This document shows positions 1 to 8,172 of a stretch of 36,120 bases of DNA, piece after piece (positions within the stretch are counted from its first letter, which is position 1; each line of letters begins with the position of its first letter). The notes below the pieces were generated by a model, which had not been told where the DNA came from, searched no databases, and saw only the letters and a program-made list of their open reading frames with translations. Source of the DNA: Clostridiaceae bacterium HSG29. Lineage in GTDB: Bacteria; Bacillota; Clostridia; Peptostreptococcales; Acidaminobacteraceae. Made by a program: the position numbers and the translations under genes. Location of the stretch: positions 1-36,120 of the forward strand of contig JAUCFZ010000009.1 of assembly GCA_030377915.1 (NCBI GenBank). Reading direction: 5' to 3'.

Positions 1-519
1 GGTTCGGATTCAATTTTAACTAGGATGAATAGAAAATATTTAACAAAAGATTATTTAAAAGTGGTACAATTATTAAGAGAGTATTTTGATGAACCAGCAA
101 TAACAACTGATATTATTGTTGCTTTTCCAGGTGAAACTGAAGAGGAATTTAATGAAACTTGTGAATTTGTAAAAACTATTAAATTTAGTCAAGTTCATGT
201 ATTTAAATATTCAATTAGAGAAGGAACAAAAGCTGCAACTATGAAAAATCAGATTCACGGGAAATTAGGATCAGAAAGAAGTAAAATATTAACAAAACTT
301 GTTAATGATTTTGAAAATATTTACAAGTCATCTCAAATCAATAAATCTCACTTTGTATTATTTGAAGCATATAATGATGATTTAAAAATAGCTAGTGGAC
401 TTACTGAAAATTATTTAAAGGTAAATGTGAGTTCAGATGTTGATTTAACAAATGAATTTATAAAAGTAGATTTGAAGACTATTGTAAATGGAGAAGTATT
501 TGGTAATATAAGTAATTAA
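1..519 (+). CDS. mtaB: tRNA threonylcarbamoyladenosine methylthiotransferase MtaB, C-terminal part
   Basis: The reading frame is open from the first base, so the gene starts outside the window and only the last 172 residues are seen. The protein would add a methylthio group to t6A37 of tRNAs, using radical SAM chemistry. The visible part begins in the GSDSILTRMNRKY segment, typical of MiaB/MtaB/RimO enzymes. It continues through the end of the radical SAM barrel (ITTDIIVAFPGETEEEF, then HVFKYSIREGTKAA) and closes with a TRAM-like RNA-binding domain in about the last 60 residues. The catalytic CxxxCxxC cluster lies upstream and cannot be checked. HVFKYSxREGT and the HIT/yqeY neighbours favour MtaB (YqeV) over MiaB. 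The first ATG at 25 is internal, not the start. Confidence 0.88.
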   Translation, partial: GSDSILTRMNRKYLTKDYLKVVQLLREYFDEPAITTDIIVAFPGETEEEFNETCEFVKTIKFSQVHVFKYSIREGTKAATMKNQIHGKLGSERSKILTKLVNDFENIYKSSQINKSHFVLFEAYNDDLKIASGLTENYLKVNVSSDVDLTNEFIKVDLKTIVNGEVFGNISN

Positions 520-533
520 AAGGAGTGAAAGAA

Positions 534-878
534 ATGAGTGATTGTATATTTTGTAAAATTGCAAATGGTGATATTCCATCAACTAAAGTTTATGAAAATG
601 AATATGTATATGCATTTAGAGATCTTGAACCTGTAGCTCCAACACATGTACTTATTATTCCTAAAGAGCATATTCAGTCTTTGAATTATATGGATGAAAG
701 CAATGTTGAGCTTCTAGGTAAATTAATGCTAGCGGCAAAAGAAATTGCAAGACTTGAAGGACTCGCTGAGGATGGATATAGAGTGATAAATAATAACGGG
801 TTAATGGGTGGACAAACTGTAAATCATTTCCATTTACATTTAGTAGGTGGAAGAAGTATGCAGTGGCCTCCGGGTTAA
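534..878 (+). CDS. HIT (histidine triad) family nucleotide-binding protein
   Basis: This is a 114-residue histidine triad protein of the HinT/PKCI branch, which hydrolyses AMP-lysine-type nucleoside phosphoramidates. The N-terminal CIFCKIANGDIP is characteristic of the branch, and the C-terminal triad HFHLHLVGG supplies the HxHxH nucleotide-phosphate site. ATG 534 is preferred over an in-frame GTG at 525 because the ribosome site AGGAG (520-524) touches the GTG but lies nine bases before the ATG. It begins 14 bases after mtaB and is probably co-transcribed. In many Firmicutes rpsU separates this gene from yqeY; here yqeY follows directly. Confidence 0.93.
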   Translation: MSDCIFCKIANGDIPSTKVYENEYVYAFRDLEPVAPTHVLIIPKEHIQSLNYMDESNVELLGKLMLAAKEIARLEGLAEDGYRVINNNGLMGGQTVNHFHLHLVGGRSMQWPPG

Positions 879-895
879 TATTAAGGAGAATAAAT

Positions 896-1333
896 ATGAA
901 AAAAAGATTAATGGATGATTTAAAAGTAGCTATGAAAGAAAAACAAAAACTTAGAAAAGCGGTTATAACAATGCTTCGTTCTGCAATAAAACAAATTGAA
1001 GTTGATGAAAGAGTAGAAGTTCCTGAAGAAAGAGTAATGGATATTATTGCTTCTCAAATAAAGACTAAAAGAAAAGCAATTGAAGATTTTAAAAAAGCTG
1101 AAAGACAAGATTTAGTTGATGAAGCATTAGAAGAAATTAGAATTTTACAAGAGTATTTACCAAAGCAACTATCAGTTACAGAAATTGAAAAGATTGTTGA
1201 AGAAGCAATTGAAGCTGTTGGAGCTTCTTCAATGAAAGATATGGGTAAAGTTATGGGTATAGTAAATGCTAAAGTTAAAGGGATTGCAGAAGGTAGTGTT
1301 GTAGCAAAAATTGTAAAAGAAAAATTAATGTAA
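896..1333 (+). CDS. yqeY: YqeY/GatB-like domain protein
   Basis: This 145-residue protein matches the YqeY family. It has an N-terminal helical domain (KKRLMDDLKVAMKEK, then LRSAIKQIEVDER) and a C-terminal domain resembling the tail of the amidotransferase subunit GatB (LPKQLSVTEIEKIVEEAI, MGKVMGIVNAKVKG). The precise role is unknown; a tRNA-linked function is inferred from the GatB similarity. ATG 896 follows AAGGAG (883-888) at good spacing. A longer frame from 863 would overlap the HIT gene and adds no family residues. The gene ends the mtaB-HIT-yqeY unit, with a terminator just after it. Confidence 0.92.
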   Translation: MKKRLMDDLKVAMKEKQKLRKAVITMLRSAIKQIEVDERVEVPEERVMDIIASQIKTKRKAIEDFKKAERQDLVDEALEEIRILQEYLPKQLSVTEIEKIVEEAIEAVGASSMKDMGKVMGIVNAKVKGIAEGSVVAKIVKEKLM

Positions 1334-1337
1334 TTTT

Positions 1338-1370
1338 AAAGCCTGTAAATATTATATTGCAGGCTTTTGT
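1338..1370 (+). terminator. Rho-independent terminator after yqeY
   Basis: AAAGCCTG (1338-1345) and CAGGCTTT (1360-1367) form an 8-bp stem followed by a short T-rich tail. It separates the yqeY unit from the phoH promoter. Confidence 0.8.
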
Positions 1371-1392
1371 GTCTAGTAAAAGGCAAGTAATT

Positions 1393-1422
1393 TTGTTAAA
1401 ATAATTGTTTTTGTGATACAAT
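1393..1422 (+). promoter_or_regulatory. Sigma-A-type promoter for the phoH operon
   Basis: TTGTTA (1393-1398), an 18-base spacer and TACAAT (1417-1422) with an extended TGA just before it (1414-1416). It lies between the yqeY terminator and phoH. Confidence 0.65.
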
Positions 1423-1452
1423 AAAACTAGTAAATGTTAGGGGGAAATATTA

Positions 1453-2409
1453 TTGGAAAACATTAAAATGGTTATTGAAAACACAGAAACACTTCATAAA
1501 ATTCTTGGAAGTATGGATAAAAATTTAGGGCTAATAGAAGAAGAGTTTAATGTGAAAATATCAATAAGAGAAAATTTTATTATTTTAATTGGTAGAGATA
1601 AAGAAGTTGTAGAAGTTTTAATAAAGAAATTAATTGATTTTGTAAATCATGATGGTGTCATTGATGATCAAAAAATCAATTATTATATAAGTAAGATTAA
1701 ATTAGGTGAAATTAGTGAGCTTGATAATATTAAAGATACAATTGTTTGTATGGATGCTCATGGACAAAGCATTAAACCAAAAACTTTTGGACAGAAGAAA
1801 TATATTGATGCTATTAATAGTAATGTTGTAACTTTTGGAGTAGGACCTGCTGGCACTGGGAAAACTTTTTTAGCGGTAGCAGTAGCTGTAAAAGAATTTA
1901 GAAATAAAAATGTTAGCCGGATAATTATTACTAGACCTGCTGTCGAAGCAGGAGAGAATCTTGGTTTTTTACCAGGAGATTTAGAAATGAAAATTGATCC
2001 ATATTTAAGACCGCTTTATGATGCACTTTATAATATTTTAGGTGCCAAAACTTTTATGAAATATAGAGAAAGTGGACTAATTGAGGTTGCACCGCTTGCG
2101 TATATGAGAGGCCGTACATTGGATGATGCATTTATTATTCTTGATGAAGCGCAAAATTCAACTATTGAACAAATGAAAATGTTTTTAACACGTTTTGGAT
2201 TTGGGTCAAAAGTTGTTGTAAATGGAGATATTACACAGATTGATTTAAAAAGGAATCAAACTTCTGGACTTGTACATGCAATAGGAATTCTTGATAATGT
2301 AAAAGATATTAATATTACAAGATTTGATTCAAATGATATTGTACGACATAAGTTGGTTAGAAGTATTATTGATAGATATGATAAAGCAGAGAAAAGGAGA
2401 GAAAAATAA
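1453..2409 (+). CDS. phoH: PhoH family ATPase
   Basis: A 318-residue PhoH-like P-loop ATPase, the PhoL type commonly encoded beside ybeY and linked to RNA metabolism. Walker A is GPAGTGKT at residues 131-138 and Walker B is FIILDEAQ at about 227-234. The N-terminal 100 residues resemble the KH-like domain of this family. The start is TTG 1453, placed eight bases after AGGGGG (1439-1444); an ATG at 1468 would be too far from that site. The stop overlaps the ybeY ATG by one base (TAATG), implying translational coupling. Known biology pairs PhoH and YbeY in ribosome and RNA quality control; the exact substrate is not established here. Confidence 0.94.
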   Translation: MENIKMVIENTETLHKILGSMDKNLGLIEEEFNVKISIRENFIILIGRDKEVVEVLIKKLIDFVNHDGVIDDQKINYYISKIKLGEISELDNIKDTIVCMDAHGQSIKPKTFGQKKYIDAINSNVVTFGVGPAGTGKTFLAVAVAVKEFRNKNVSRIIITRPAVEAGENLGFLPGDLEMKIDPYLRPLYDALYNILGAKTFMKYRESGLIEVAPLAYMRGRTLDDAFIILDEAQNSTIEQMKMFLTRFGFGSKVVVNGDITQIDLKRNQTSGLVHAIGILDNVKDINITRFDSNDIVRHKLVRSIIDRYDKAEKRREK

Positions 2410-2867
2410 TGAATATATTGTTAAACAATCATCAAAATAAAGTACCTGTGAGCAATGAATTGATGGATCTTGTGAAAAAAAGTATTACTGCGGCGTTAAA
2501 TTATGAAAATATATTTGAGAAAGTTGAAGTAAGTTTATTATTTATTGATAATGATGAAATTCGAGAGTTAAACAAAGAACATAGAGGTGTTAATTTACCT
2601 ACGGATGTTCTTTCGTTTCCAATGTACGATGATATTTCAAAAGCGCTTGATGAAGAGTATTTATATTTAGGTGATATAGTTATTTCTTGTGAAAAAGCTA
2701 TTGAACAAGCTAAAGATTTTGGGCATTCAGTAGAGAGGGAAATTGGATATTTAACAGTTCATAGTGTTTTACATTTATTAGGTTATGACCATATGAATGA
2801 AAAAGATAAAGCTGTTATGAGAGAAAAGGAAGAGGAAATTCTTAAGAAAGTAGATTTGGAAAGATAA
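2409..2867 (+). CDS. ybeY: Endoribonuclease YbeY (rRNA maturation factor)
   Basis: A 152-residue YbeY (UPF0054) metalloprotein, a single-strand endoribonuclease acting in 16S rRNA 3'-end maturation and ribosome quality control. The zinc-binding signature HSVLHLLGYDH (HxxxHxxGYDH) is intact near residues 117-127. LPTDVLSFP, also conserved, lies near residue 65. The ATG overlaps the phoH stop by one base. Length is normal for the family. Confidence 0.95.
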   Translation: MNILLNNHQNKVPVSNELMDLVKKSITAALNYENIFEKVEVSLLFIDNDEIRELNKEHRGVNLPTDVLSFPMYDDISKALDEEYLYLGDIVISCEKAIEQAKDFGHSVEREIGYLTVHSVLHLLGYDHMNEKDKAVMREKEEEILKKVDLER

Positions 2868-2869
2868 GT

Positions 2870-3973
2870 ATGAAAAAATTAATGTTGTTAATTAGTATTT
2901 TTTTATTTATTTTAATTGTAGGTTGCAGTAGTTCATCTGTGGTTTCTGACGAGCCTGAAAAAATTGAAGAATCTGTTGAAGTTAATATAATTGAAGTTAA
3001 AGAAAAAGTAGAGCCAGAAATTAATGAAGTGATTGAAGTACCTGAAATCGAGATTGTAGAAGAAAAATTTTATTCGAAATTATCAGGTGAAGAAATTGAC
3101 GAGGAAAATATTAATAATAGAGCATTTGCTGTTATGCTTGATAATTTTTATACTGCAAGACCTCAAGCTGGATTATCTCAAGCTGATATTGTTTTTGAAA
3201 TTTTAGCGGAAGGTCCAATAACAAGATATATGGCTATTTTTCAATCGGAATATCCAAATAGTATTGGTCCGGTTAGAAGTGCTAGGCCTTATTTTGTTAA
3301 AAAAAGCTTGGAATTTAATGCTTTTTATACTCATGTGGGTGGTTCGCCACAAGGATTAACTGATATTAAAAGATTGAATTCATATGATATTGATGCAATG
3401 AGTTGTGCTGCAAATATTTTTTGGAGAGTAGATCATAAAAAAATTCCACACAATATGTATACAAGTTCAGATGCAATTTTAAAGGAAGCTAATAGAAAAA
3501 AATATAATACAGATGGTGAAATAGAATTTTTAGATTTTTATAAAGAAGATACAAAGGTTAATGGTGAAAATGGTAGTATAATTAAAATACGTTATAAAGA
3601 TCCCGTAGGAAAAGACTTAGTAGGTTATACTTCTGAATATCGATATGATATTGAAAGTGGTTTATATTATAGATATACAAATTCTAAAAGATATATTGAT
3701 GAAAACAATGATGAAGAAATAACTGTAAAAAATATTTTAGTTCAGTTTGCAAAAACAAGAGTTATTGACGATAAGCTTAGAAGAGATATTGATATAGTCG
3801 GAACAGGCAGTGGACTTTATTTTACTAATGGTGAATATATTGAAGTAACTTGGGAGAAAAAAACAGAAAGTTCAAGAACAATTTTTTACTCTAATGGAGA
3901 AGAAATTAAATTGAATGTAGGGAAAACATGGATACAGGTTGTTCCTTATAGTTTGGAAGTAAAGATTGATTAA
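2870..3973 (+). CDS. DUF3048 (YerB-like) lipoprotein
   Basis: A 367-residue predicted lipoprotein. It has a basic start, a hydrophobic stretch and the lipobox IVGC, with the lipidated cysteine at residue 19. An acidic, Glu/Val/Pro-rich linker (about 25-75) precedes the body. The body carries the DUF3048 hallmark IGPVRSARPYFV, plus RPQAGLSQADIVFE and ITRYMAIF, and a C-terminal beta-rich half. B. subtilis YerB belongs to this family; its biochemical role is not known. The protein should sit on the outer face of the membrane. It starts three bases after ybeY and is followed closely by cdd, so it is embedded in the phoH-era operon, an unusual place for a cell-surface protein. Confidence 0.88.
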   Translation: MKKLMLLISIFLFILIVGCSSSSVVSDEPEKIEESVEVNIIEVKEKVEPEINEVIEVPEIEIVEEKFYSKLSGEEIDEENINNRAFAVMLDNFYTARPQAGLSQADIVFEILAEGPITRYMAIFQSEYPNSIGPVRSARPYFVKKSLEFNAFYTHVGGSPQGLTDIKRLNSYDIDAMSCAANIFWRVDHKKIPHNMYTSSDAILKEANRKKYNTDGEIEFLDFYKEDTKVNGENGSIIKIRYKDPVGKDLVGYTSEYRYDIESGLYYRYTNSKRYIDENNDEEITVKNILVQFAKTRVIDDKLRRDIDIVGTGSGLYFTNGEYIEVTWEKKTESSRTIFYSNGEEIKLNVGKTWIQVVPYSLEVKID

Positions 3974-3983
3974 GGGGAAAGAA

Positions 3984-4379
3984 ATGAAATACGAAGAATT
4001 AATGGAAATTGCAAGAGAAGCTCAAAAAAAGGCTTATGTGCCATATTCAAATTTTAAAGTTGGTGCTGCGCTTTTAACAAAAAATGGGAAAGTATTTACT
4101 GGTTGTAATGTAGAAATTGCATCACTTGGAGCTACTAATTGTGCGGAAAGAACTGCAATTTTTAAAGCTGTTAGTGAAGGTGAAACTGAGTATAAAGCAA
4201 TAGCTATCACAGGTGATAGTGATTTAACTTATCCATGTGGAATTTGTAGACAAGTTATTGTTGAATTTGGTGATGATATTGATATTATAGTTGATGGGAA
4301 AAATGGTTTAGTAATTACAAATATTAATGAACTTTTACCTCATTCTTTTACTGGTAAAGATTTGAAGGAGTTGAAATAA
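3984..4379 (+). CDS. cdd: Cytidine deaminase
   Basis: A 131-residue homotetrameric-type cytidine deaminase, converting cytidine and deoxycytidine to uridine and deoxyuridine for pyrimidine salvage. The catalytic zinc site is visible as C53-A-E55 (TNCAERTAIF) and P84-C85-G-I-C88 (PCGICRQV), and YVPYSNFKVGAALL at 18-31 is the substrate-pocket signature. ATG 3984 is chosen because AAGGGG (3972-3977) sits six bases upstream; a TTG at 3966 would overlap the lipoprotein gene. The stop overlaps the era start by one base (TAATG). Confidence 0.95.
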   Translation: MKYEELMEIAREAQKKAYVPYSNFKVGAALLTKNGKVFTGCNVEIASLGATNCAERTAIFKAVSEGETEYKAIAITGDSDLTYPCGICRQVIVEFGDDIDIIVDGKNGLVITNINELLPHSFTGKDLKELK

Positions 4380-5260
4380 TGAGTTTCAAATCAGGATTCG
4401 TAACTATTATTGGAAGAACTAATGTTGGAAAATCAACGCTGATTAATAAAATTATTCAGGAGAAACTTTTAATTGTTTCTGATAAACCGCAAACTACAAG
4501 AAATAAGATTTCTGCAATATATAACGGGAAAAAATCTCAGATAGTATTTTTAGATACACCTGGAATGCATAAACCAAAGAATAAATACAGTGAACAACTT
4601 GTTAGAACTACAAAAAGCACCTTGGGTGAAGTTGATGTAGTAATGTTTATGATCGATAGTTCAACTATTGTTGGACCAGGAGATAAATATATTATTGAAA
4701 TATTGAAAACTGTAAGTGTACCTGTGATATTGGTAATAAATAAAACTGATCTTGTATCTAAAAGTGAATTGGTTACGTTAATGAAAATATATGAGGGTTA
4801 TAGTTTTATTAAAGATATTGTTTGTATTTCAGCACTTAATGATACGAATATCAGAGGTTTAATTAAGGTATTAGAATCTTATATGCCTGAAGGTCCTGAA
4901 TATTATCCAAGGGATATGATTATTGATCAAACTGAAAGAAAAATAGCTTCTGAACTTATTAGAGAAAAATTATTAATGTATTTACAAGATGAAATTCCAC
5001 ATGGTGTTTTTGTAAAAATTGATAAAATGAAAGAACGAACTGATAAAAAAATAATTGATATTGATGCAACAATTATATGTGAAAAAAAATCACATAAAGG
5101 TATTATTATCGGTAAAAATGGAAGAAAATTAAAAGGTATTGGTAAAAGTGCTAGAGAAGATATAGAAAGAATGCTTGATATGAAAGTGTTTTTAACTCTT
5201 TGGGTTAAAGTTAAAAAAGATTGGAGAAATAGTGAATTCTATTTAAGAAATCTAGAATAA
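4379..5260 (+). CDS. era: GTPase Era
   Basis: A 293-residue Era GTPase, which binds the 3' end of 16S rRNA during 30S assembly. G motifs are G1 GRTNVGKST (12-20), G3 DTPG (59-62) and G4 NKTD (121-124). The effector loop carries KPQTTRNKI (36-44), typical of Era. The C-terminal KH domain shows GIIIGKNGRKLKGIG near residue 240. It is coupled to cdd by a one-base overlap, a conserved arrangement. Confidence 0.96.
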   Translation: MSFKSGFVTIIGRTNVGKSTLINKIIQEKLLIVSDKPQTTRNKISAIYNGKKSQIVFLDTPGMHKPKNKYSEQLVRTTKSTLGEVDVVMFMIDSSTIVGPGDKYIIEILKTVSVPVILVINKTDLVSKSELVTLMKIYEGYSFIKDIVCISALNDTNIRGLIKVLESYMPEGPEYYPRDMIIDQTERKIASELIREKLLMYLQDEIPHGVFVKIDKMKERTDKKIIDIDATIICEKKSHKGIIIGKNGRKLKGIGKSAREDIERMLDMKVFLTLWVKVKKDWRNSEFYLRNLE

Positions 5261-5272
5261 ATAGGTGATAAT

Positions 5273-6649
5273 ATGATGGAACAAAACAATAGAGAAATAG
5301 AAATTTTAGAAGAAATTAAATCACTGATTGCATTTAAAGAATTTGATGCATTGTTAGAGTATTTAGAATCTCTTCATTATATTGATATAGCAGATATAAT
5401 GGATGAATTTGATAAAGAAGAGAAAAATACACTTTTTGAATTGATTCCTGTTGAATTTGCATCAGGAATTTTGGAGGAATTAGAACCTAAAGCGTTTTCG
5501 AATTTACTTAAGGATTTAGATGATAGAAAAAAACATTTAATTTTAGATGAAATGTCACAAGATGATATAGTTGATAAACTTGAAGATTTATCAGATGAAC
5601 GTATTATTGAAATATTTAAACATATGGATATCGAAGATTCAAGAATGATTAAAAAACTACTTGCGTATGAATCTGATGTTGCCGGTGGTCTTATGACTGG
5701 TGAATTTATTTCGATGGTGGAAGATATTACTAAAAGCGAAGCTTTGGAGTATCTGAAATCAAACGCACCTGATGCAGAGACGATTTATTATACATTTGTT
5801 GTTGATAATCAAAGAAAACTTGTTGGAGTGCTATCACTTAGAGATTTAATACTTGCTGAAAATGACACTAAAATTGTAGAAATAATGCATAGAAATGTTA
5901 TTTCAGTTAATGTATATGATGATCAGGAAGAAGTTGCGCAAGTTGTTTCAAAATACGATTTATTGGCTGTCCCTGTAGTAAATAATTTTGATAAAATTGT
6001 TGGAATTATTACGGTTGATGATATTATTGATGTTATTGAAGAAGAAGCAACAGAAGATATTATGAAATTTGCTGGTACTACTGAAAATGATACAAGTGAA
6101 GAAAATACTGTTTTTGAAAACATTATTTCTTCAACAAAATCTAGGCTACCATGGCTCATAATTACTGTTTTTGGTGGATTATTATCCGCTTCAATTGTAA
6201 GAGAATTTCAAGGTGTCCTTAATGCAAACACTGTATTAGCATTGTTTATGCCTCTGTTAGCTGGAATGGGTGGTAATGTTGGAACACAATCTTCAACTAT
6301 TACAGTTAGGAATATTGCAGTTGGAAGTATTGAAACAAAAGATATACCAATTACTCTTTTTCATGAAATAACTGTTGGAATTATAGTTGGAATTATATGT
6401 GCGATATTAGTTGCAATAGCATCATTTATTTTAAATGGCGAATTAATAATAAGTATGATAGTAGGTATTTCAATGACAGCCAATATTATTACTGCAGCAA
6501 CAATTGGTACAGTTGTACCATTAGTGTTTAAGAAAATAAATATTGATCCAGCTGTTGCGTCAGCACCATTTATTACAACAACAGTGGATATTACTGGTCT
6601 TACAATTTATTTTTCGATGGCAACTTTCTTAATATCAAAGTTTGGGTAA
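5273..6649 (+). CDS. mgtE: Magnesium transporter MgtE
   Basis: A 458-residue MgtE Mg2+ channel. Domains in order: a cytosolic helical MgtE-N domain rich in DE pairs (about 30-130), two CBS domains (about 135-255; VAGGLMTGEFI at the start of the first) acting as the Mg2+-sensing gate, then a C-terminal membrane domain of about five helices (290-458), including MPLLAGMGGNVGTQSSTITVRN, the conserved pore-helix region. Full length for the family. Two adjacent ATGs (5273 and 5276) both fit AGGTGAT (5263-5269). It sits between era and recO, where relatives often have no transporter. No Mg2+ riboswitch is seen, as only 12 bases separate it from era. Confidence 0.94.
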   Translation: MMEQNNREIEILEEIKSLIAFKEFDALLEYLESLHYIDIADIMDEFDKEEKNTLFELIPVEFASGILEELEPKAFSNLLKDLDDRKKHLILDEMSQDDIVDKLEDLSDERIIEIFKHMDIEDSRMIKKLLAYESDVAGGLMTGEFISMVEDITKSEALEYLKSNAPDAETIYYTFVVDNQRKLVGVLSLRDLILAENDTKIVEIMHRNVISVNVYDDQEEVAQVVSKYDLLAVPVVNNFDKIVGIITVDDIIDVIEEEATEDIMKFAGTTENDTSEENTVFENIISSTKSRLPWLIITVFGGLLSASIVREFQGVLNANTVLALFMPLLAGMGGNVGTQSSTITVRNIAVGSIETKDIPITLFHEITVGIIVGIICAILVAIASFILNGELIISMIVGISMTANIITAATIGTVVPLVFKKINIDPAVASAPFITTTVDITGLTIYFSMATFLISKFG

Positions 6650-6653
6650 TGGT

Positions 6654-7391
6654 ATGTATAAAAAAACAAAAGCAATAATAATAAAAATTAGAGATTTTTC
6701 AGAAAATGATGTTATAGTTGATCTTTTCACATTTTCATTTGGAAAAATTACTGCAATTGCCAAAGGTGCAAAAAGCTCGAAATCAAAAGTTTCTAGTGCA
6801 TCTAATTTATTTCTTTATGGAGAATTTGAATTGTATCTTGGGAAGAAATGGAATAGAATTAATTCAATGGAAGTAATTAATAGTTTTTATTATATCCGTG
6901 AGGATATTGAAAAATTATCATATGGGTCATATTTTTTGGAACTTGTGGAATCATCAATAGTTGAAAAGAAGAGTGAAAAAGAGTTGTTTGTTTTATTATT
7001 AAAAACTTTAGATAGTTTGAAAAATAAGAATTATCTTTTTTTAAAAGTTTTATTTGAATTTAAATTGTTAACAAATTTAGGATATAAGCCAAGATTATAT
7101 AACTGTTCAAAATGCGGTAATGAAATAAATAAGAATATTGGTTTCAATGTTTACCATGGTGGAATTGTATGTGATGCATGCAATGATGATGAAAGTTTAA
7201 ATATAAGTTTAAAATTACTTAAAATATTTCAATATTTTGAACAAAATGAGTTTTCACAAATTATTAATATTGAAATAAATAGTTTATTTATAAAGAAAAT
7301 GGATATAATACTATATAAGTACTTAACGTATTATTTGGATAAAAGTGATTTTAAAAGTTTGAAATTTTTAAATATTTTTAAGGAGGAATAA
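6654..7391 (+). CDS. recO: DNA repair protein RecO
   Basis: A 245-residue RecO, which anneals ssDNA and helps load RecA with RecF and RecR in gap repair. The N-terminal OB fold begins MYKKTKAIIIKIRDFSENDVIV. The C-terminal half carries a four-cysteine zinc motif (CSKCG and CDAC), as in most Firmicute RecO proteins. ATG 6654 is chosen because it gives the usual RecO N-terminus; a TTG at 6642 would overlap mgtE. The ribosome site is weak, and the gene begins four bases after the mgtE stop, so translation may depend on ribosomes coming from mgtE. Confidence 0.9.
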   Translation: MYKKTKAIIIKIRDFSENDVIVDLFTFSFGKITAIAKGAKSSKSKVSSASNLFLYGEFELYLGKKWNRINSMEVINSFYYIREDIEKLSYGSYFLELVESSIVEKKSEKELFVLLLKTLDSLKNKNYLFLKVLFEFKLLTNLGYKPRLYNCSKCGNEINKNIGFNVYHGGIVCDACNDDESLNISLKLLKIFQYFEQNEFSQIINIEINSLFIKKMDIILYKYLTYYLDKSDFKSLKFLNIFKEE

Positions 7392-7392
7392 A

Positions 7393-7911
7393 ATGGAATT
7401 AACTTTGGAAATGGTTGATCAAGTAATAGATCGAACTGGAGCAAATTATAGTGATGCGAAAGAAGCACTTTTAAAATGTGATGGAGATGTTCTTGAAGCA
7501 ATTGTACTTTTAGAAAATGGTGAAGAAGAAAGTGAAGAAAATGTAATAATAAAAAAAATAAAGGAATTAGTAGAAAAAGGTAAAATTTCAAGAATAATTG
7601 TTGAAAAAGAAGAAAAAAATATTATTAATATTCCTGTGGTAGCAGGTGTTATTGGAGGTATTATATTTTCAACTGCGGCAATAGTTGGAATTACTGCTGC
7701 AATTGTATCTGGTTGTGAAATCTATGTAGTAAATGAGGAAGATGAAAAAATAAATATTAAAGAGTATACTAAAGAAAAATATAACCAAGTAATTAATAGA
7801 AAAACAGAAAAAGCTGATATATATGAAACTGAAACGAAAGATGATGATATTGATGATGGTGGATTTTATGAAGCTGAAATGGATGATGAAAACCCAGACA
7901 AAGTTGAATAA
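7393..7911 (+). CDS. DUF4342 protein with N-terminal UBA/TS-N-like domain
   Basis: A 172-residue protein starting one base after recO, with a strong AGGAGG (7381-7386). Residues 1-42 resemble the UBA/TS-N fold of elongation factor Ts (VIDRTGANYSDAKEALLKCDGDVLEAIVLL). A lysine-rich segment follows (about 50-75), then a single hydrophobic, Gly/Ala-rich helix (VVAGVIGGIIFSTAAIVGITAAIVSG near 80-108), then an acidic tail. This is the DUF4342 architecture. No function is known for the family. A membrane-anchored protein with a UBA-like head is inferred. Confidence 0.8.
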   Translation: MELTLEMVDQVIDRTGANYSDAKEALLKCDGDVLEAIVLLENGEEESEENVIIKKIKELVEKGKISRIIVEKEEKNIINIPVVAGVIGGIIFSTAAIVGITAAIVSGCEIYVVNEEDEKINIKEYTKEKYNQVINRKTEKADIYETETKDDDIDDGGFYEAEMDDENPDKVE

Positions 7912-7989
7912 AACAGTTTACATTTGATTAGTATTTTGTTAAACTTAAATTATATATACGATGATAAAGATGAGTAATATGTTTTATAG

Positions 7990-8145
7990 TAAAGAGAGTC
8001 AATGATGGTGGAATATTGATCTATAACTCATATGAAGGAACTTTTGAGTAATAATTTTAAAGTGGATGCTATGCATCAACTAGGGTGGAACCGCGGAAAT
8101 AGTCTTTCGTCCCTTACTTAACTGTAGGGATGGGAGATTTTTTGG
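7990..8145 (+). promoter_or_regulatory. Glycyl T-box riboswitch leader with antiterminator/terminator
   Basis: This is a T-box leader that lets uncharged tRNA-Gly switch on the downstream glycyl-tRNA synthetase gene. The T-box core AGGGTGGAACCGCGG lies at 8082-8096. The competing terminator is CGTCCCT (8108-8114) pairing with AGGGATG (8126-8132), followed by a T run at 8138-8143. The AGAGAGTC start of Stem I is near 7993. The likely specifier is GGA (8037-8039) inside TATGAAGGAACT, read as glycine; the specifier is assigned by eye and fits the downstream gene. It occupies most of the 261-base gap after the DUF4342 gene; no confident promoter was identified upstream. Confidence 0.93.
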
Positions 8146-8172
8146 TTTAAAAATTAGTACAAGGAGAAAAAA

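Noticed and set aside
920-1108. A 62-codon minus-strand frame, and similar minus-strand frames opposite mgtE, rpoD, cheB, cheA and the receptor gene
   Set aside because: They sit antisense to well-supported genes, have low-complexity Phe/Ser/Leu-rich translations and no ribosome sites; typical shadows in AT-rich DNA.
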